From Nitrospiraceae bacterium (GTDB lineage Bacteria > Nitrospirota_A > Leptospirillia > Leptospirillales > Leptospirillaceae), in NCBI GenBank assembly GCA_028064945.1, contig JAPTWQ010000103.1, positions 1 to 6,839 of the forward strand: DNA of 6,839 bases. The letters run 5' to 3'. The notes under the pieces are model-generated. The model was given only the letters and a program-made list of their open reading frames with translations, was not told the DNA's origin and did no database searches. Below are positions 5,375 through 6,839 of this stretch, piece by piece. Numbering within the stretch: position 1 is the stretch's first letter; every line of letters begins with the position of its first letter. The translations under genes and the position numbers were made by a program.

Positions 5375-5833
5375 TTAATGCACTCTGTAAAACCAGCCGG
5401 AGATAGAGCTTGAAAACCAGAACAGGAAAAAAATCTTTGCGACGGGATAGTGAAAACGGGAGATCGGTGCGCCCTTTCTCTTCAGAAAGCCCAGGGTCAT
5501 CACGACCAGAAACAGATAGAGGGCACCCTGCGCAGTAATCAGATGGAACCAGTCCAGTGCGGGAGGAACGGGATGAAATTTTATGCGTCCCCTTATTCGT
5601 TCGATTTCCATGATCAGGGTGCCCGAAATATCGCACCCGAAGCCGACCACGGCCGAAAAGATGTGTCCCCGCCGGATCCGGATAAAATCCGTTGCGGAAG
5701 CTGGTGTGACCAGCGATCCGATTCGTCTCCCGACAGCAGATCCTTTTTTGCCGACCCGGATGTACCAGGCGGTCAGGTAACCCGTCAGTGCCATATAGAT
5801 GAGAAGGGACATGAAAAAGACATACCAGTTCAT
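5375..5833 (-). CDS. Four-helix membrane protein, distantly DUF420-like
   Basis: This 152-residue protein has four hydrophobic segments at about 4-26, 57-76, 95-117 and 130-149, so it should sit in the cytoplasmic membrane. Histidines occur next to or within helices (H57, H87, H97, H128, H152). The arrangement RRGH before helix 2, WFHL at helix 3, and ISRFHYPVAKIFFLFWFSSS leading into helix 4 and a Gly-Trp-Phe-Tyr end recalls DUF420 membrane proteins. Those are often encoded near haem-copper oxidase genes. The resemblance is from memory and weak, and no oxidase gene is visible here. ATG 5833 is chosen over an adjacent in-frame TTG at 5836, and GGGGGA lies upstream. It is divergent from the small membrane protein at 5946, and tRNA-Cys follows downstream on the same strand. 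A real gene is likely; the function is unknown. Confidence 0.75.
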   Translation of the reverse strand: MNWYVFFMSLLIYMALTGYLTAWYIRVGKKGSAVGRRIGSLVTPASATDFIRIRRGHIFSAVVGFGCDISGTLIMEIERIRGRIKFHPVPPALDWFHLITAQGALYLFLVVMTLGFLKRKGAPISRFHYPVAKIFFLFWFSSSISGWFYRVH

Positions 5834-5871
5834 CAATTTTTCCCCCGGTCAGGGTTGGAGGGGAAACAGTT

Positions 5872-5900
5872 TTGCCTTAAGGCTTCTCTTTCAGTATATT
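5872..5900 (+). promoter_or_regulatory. Rightward promoter of the 43-residue protein and tRNA-Arg
   Basis: TTGCCT (5872-5877) and TATATT (5895-5900) are spaced by exactly 17 bases, with five of six matches in the -10 box. The start would be near 5907, 39 bases ahead of the ATG at 5946. It overlaps the divergent promoter. The early leader holds a small dyad, GATTGA (5901-5906) and TCAATC (5918-5923). Confidence 0.6.
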
Positions 5901-5921
5901 GATTGATCGAAGAATGCTCAA
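5893..5921 (-). promoter_or_regulatory. Leftward promoter of the four-helix membrane protein
   Basis: On the minus strand TTGAGC (5921-5916) and TATACT (5898-5893) are spaced by exactly 17 bases. The -10 box matches five of six consensus positions. Transcription would begin near 5886, giving a leader of about 50 bases. Its -10 box overlaps the -10 box of the rightward promoter by four bases. Confidence 0.55.
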
Positions 5922-5945
5922 TCGGAGTTCGGGAGGCCAGAAAGG

Positions 5946-6077
5946 ATGGACAAACAGACGGCCAGGTATTTTCTGGATCATCTGGCGACCGGCATGTGGA
6001 TTTTTCTTATCGTGGTCTGGTCCGTCGCTCTCCTTTATCTTGTTCTCCGGAAAAAAAAGGGCAGAACTTCCAGATAA
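5946..6077 (+). CDS. 43-residue single-helix membrane protein, unidentified
   Basis: The frame runs from ATG 5946 to TAA 6075-6077. GGAGG (5932-5936) lies nine bases before the ATG, and a strong promoter lies 5' of that. The product starts MDKQTARYFLDHLATG (1-16), crosses the membrane with MWIFLIVVWSVALLYLVL (17-34), and ends with the basic tail RKKKGRTSR (35-43). That pattern predicts the N-terminus outside and the positively charged end in the cytoplasm. Size and layout resemble small accessory subunits of respiratory or transport complexes such as CcoQ/FixQ-like proteins, but there is no sequence match I can name. It is divergent from the four-helix membrane protein, and tRNA-Arg begins two bases after the stop, so the two are probably on one transcript. 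The promoter, ribosome binding site, helix and charge pattern all agree, which makes chance unlikely. Confidence 0.7.
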   Translation: MDKQTARYFLDHLATGMWIFLIVVWSVALLYLVLRKKKGRTSR

Positions 6078-6079
6078 AC

Positions 6080-6156
6080 GCGCCTGTAGCTCAGTCGGAT
6101 AGAGCGATAGACTTCGAATCTAAAGGTCGGGGGTTCGATTCCCTCCAGGCGCGCCA
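6080..6156 (+). tRNA. tRNA-Arg (UCG)
   Basis: A 77-base cloverleaf with acceptor GCGCCTG/CAGGCGC, D stem GCTC/GAGC, anticodon loop CTTCGAA (anticodon TCG, reading CGA and other CGN codons), variable loop AGGTC, T arm GGGGG-TTCGATT-CCCTC, discriminator G and encoded CCA. The anticodon stem ATAGA/TCTAA has an A-A mismatch at its outer pair (27-43), and the T stem has one G-U pair. It starts two bases after the stop codon of the 43-residue protein. No private promoter is evident, so it is probably processed from that transcript. Confidence 0.96.
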
Positions 6157-6221
6157 ATACCAGAGCCAATACCAAAAGAATCTGAAAACCCGAAAAACCG
6201 AATTTGTCACTCTCTTGTCAC
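6153..6221. repeat. Short tandem repeats at the 3' side of tRNA-Arg
   Basis: GCCAATACCA occurs at 6153-6162, where its GCCA is the tRNA's own 3' end, and again at 6165-6174, a 12-base period. TTGTCAC occurs at 6204-6210 and 6215-6221, an 11-base period close to one helical turn. Repeats of this kind beside a tRNA 3' end can be scars or arm sites of integrase-mediated insertion. No integrase gene is in the window, so this is only a possibility. Confidence 0.45.
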
Positions 6222-6799
6222 CCTGCAAAAGACAATCCCAGGATCTCACGCAGTCACCGGTCGAAATTCGTTTGCCTTCCAGACGGAGGGAAAGCGACAT
6301 CCTTACTGAAGGCTTCACTCTATCCGGTCCATCCCGCTGGTTCCGGGAGGCACGGGCCCGGTAGCTCTTCGACTCCTACCCCTTCTTGCTCTCCTCATAA
6401 AATCCCACGGGTCCGTACCTTCAGAACAATGTCAATGGAATTCCATTGGATCTCTCTCTTCGCGGCTGAAATTTTGCCGTCGCACTTTGCCCACGGGAGA
6501 CCCTTTTCCGTTCTGGACCCCATCCCGGATCTGTTTCTCTCCTCCACCCCGTCCGAACGGTCTGGAAGATCGGTCTGGTTCCGCCCAGAGGGGTACTTTT
6601 CTATATTCTCTATATTATTCATTTCTGTGCGAAGGTATCGCCTGCGTTCACTTGCGATTTTTATTCGAATGGGATAGATACTCAGGGTATCCAAGAAGAC
6701 GCCGGGTGTTCTGGTGTCTTGCTGCCGGAAATTGGAGCAGGAACCTTGGAGCTTTTACGAGGGTGATAGAGTTCTGTGATTCTGGAAGGAGCGAAAAGC
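6222..6799. other. Intergenic region without a convincing gene
   Basis: Frames of up to about 150 codons cross here on both strands, but none has a ribosome binding site or recognisable domain. Structures present are a perfect 16-base palindrome CAATGGAATTCCATTG (6433-6448), a tandem TCTATATT pair (6600-6607 and 6609-6616) and a dyad GATAC/GTATC (6677-6681 and 6687-6691). The left half is GC-rich like decayed coding DNA. The right half is AT-rich like a promoter region for the gene at 6800. Confidence 0.45.
6652..6680 (+). promoter_or_regulatory. Weak candidate promoter for the gene at 6800
   Basis: TTGCGA (6652-6657) and TAGATA (6675-6680) are 17 bases apart, but the -10 box matches only three consensus positions. 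The leader would be about 110 bases and includes the dyad GATAC/GTATC. Confidence 0.25.
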
Positions 6800-6839
6800 G
6801 TGAAGGTCCATTTTCTCATCCGGCTTCTTCCGAGCGGAC
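6800..6839 (+). CDS. 5' end of a gene, possibly a family 4 glycosyltransferase
   Basis: GTG 6800 is preceded by AAGGAG (6786-6791) at eight bases. It opens a frame to the window edge reading V/M-KVHFLIRLLPSG. Glycosyltransferases of the GT4 type (GT-B fold) commonly begin with a beta strand and loop of the form MKILFLIRSLxxGGAER, the first nucleotide-sugar-side Rossmann strand, and these 13 residues fit that pattern up to the cut. The translation start is well supported by the ribosome binding site. The product is an inference from a very short stretch and could be another Rossmann-like protein. Confidence 0.55.
   Translation, partial: MKVHFLIRLLPSG

Noticed and set aside
6091..6318. A minus-strand frame containing WRAWRESNPRPLDSK
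   Set aside because: This is the well-known artefact of translating a tRNA gene antisense; the residues come from tRNA-Arg.
6395..6694. A 99-codon minus-strand frame in the right intergenic region
   Set aside because: No ribosome binding site, and its composition does not match a known family. I could not support it as a gene.

Overview
The window is bacterial chromosome of moderate GC. Coding stretches are clearly GC-richer than the T-rich intergenic spacers. Shine-Dalgarno sites are strong, promoters look like sigma-70 type, and both tRNA genes encode CCA. The mix of a ProP-like transporter with IS21 and IS1595 elements would fit an environmental Gram-negative bacterium such as Leptospirillum or an acidithiobacillus. 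That taxonomic guess is an impression only; nothing here proves it.

Layout from left to right. Positions 1-81 hold the first 27 codons of an unidentified leftward gene with a strong ribosome binding site. A 700-base gap follows, T-rich in its right half, with a candidate promoter for a complete ProP-type MHS-subfamily major facilitator (788-2248, +). Converging on it is a leftward helix-turn-helix protein of the NadS/HigA antitoxin type (2284-2625, -), with no toxin gene beside it. Just upstream of that gene lie an IS200/IS605-like GCTTTAGC hairpin and then a decayed IS21-family element: the C-terminal two thirds of istB (2718-3222, -), one terminus at 2683, and a second IS21-like terminus at 3223 that cuts istB off. 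About 460 bases of AT-richer DNA without a recognisable gene follow. Then comes a small ribbon-helix-helix-like protein (3775-4053, +) and an apparently intact IS1595-family insertion sequence of 1051 bp (4134-5184) with perfect 23-bp inverted ends and a full transposase.

Right of the IS the sequence looks like stable chromosome. There is a tRNA-Cys(GCA) on the minus strand with its own promoter, a four-helix membrane protein with scattered histidines (5375-5833, -; distantly DUF420-like), a divergent 43-residue single-helix membrane protein (5946-6077, +) and a tRNA-Arg(UCG) that begins two bases after the small protein's stop codon. The two divergent membrane-protein genes appear to be driven by overlapping back-to-back promoters whose -10 boxes share bases. 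After tRNA-Arg come about 640 bases with short tandem repeats and palindromes but no convincing gene. The window then ends on the first 13 codons of a rightward gene whose start resembles a family 4 glycosyltransferase.

The middle (about 2640-5184) is an accessory patch of mobile-element debris carrying an orphan antitoxin-like regulator and a small putative DNA-binding protein. I see no convincing new multi-gene defence or biosynthetic system. The points most worth checking are the overlapping divergent promoters, the unannotated 43-residue membrane protein joined to tRNA-Arg, the IS21 ends placed as outward -35 boxes, and the transposase whose stop codon lies inside the IS terminal repeat.
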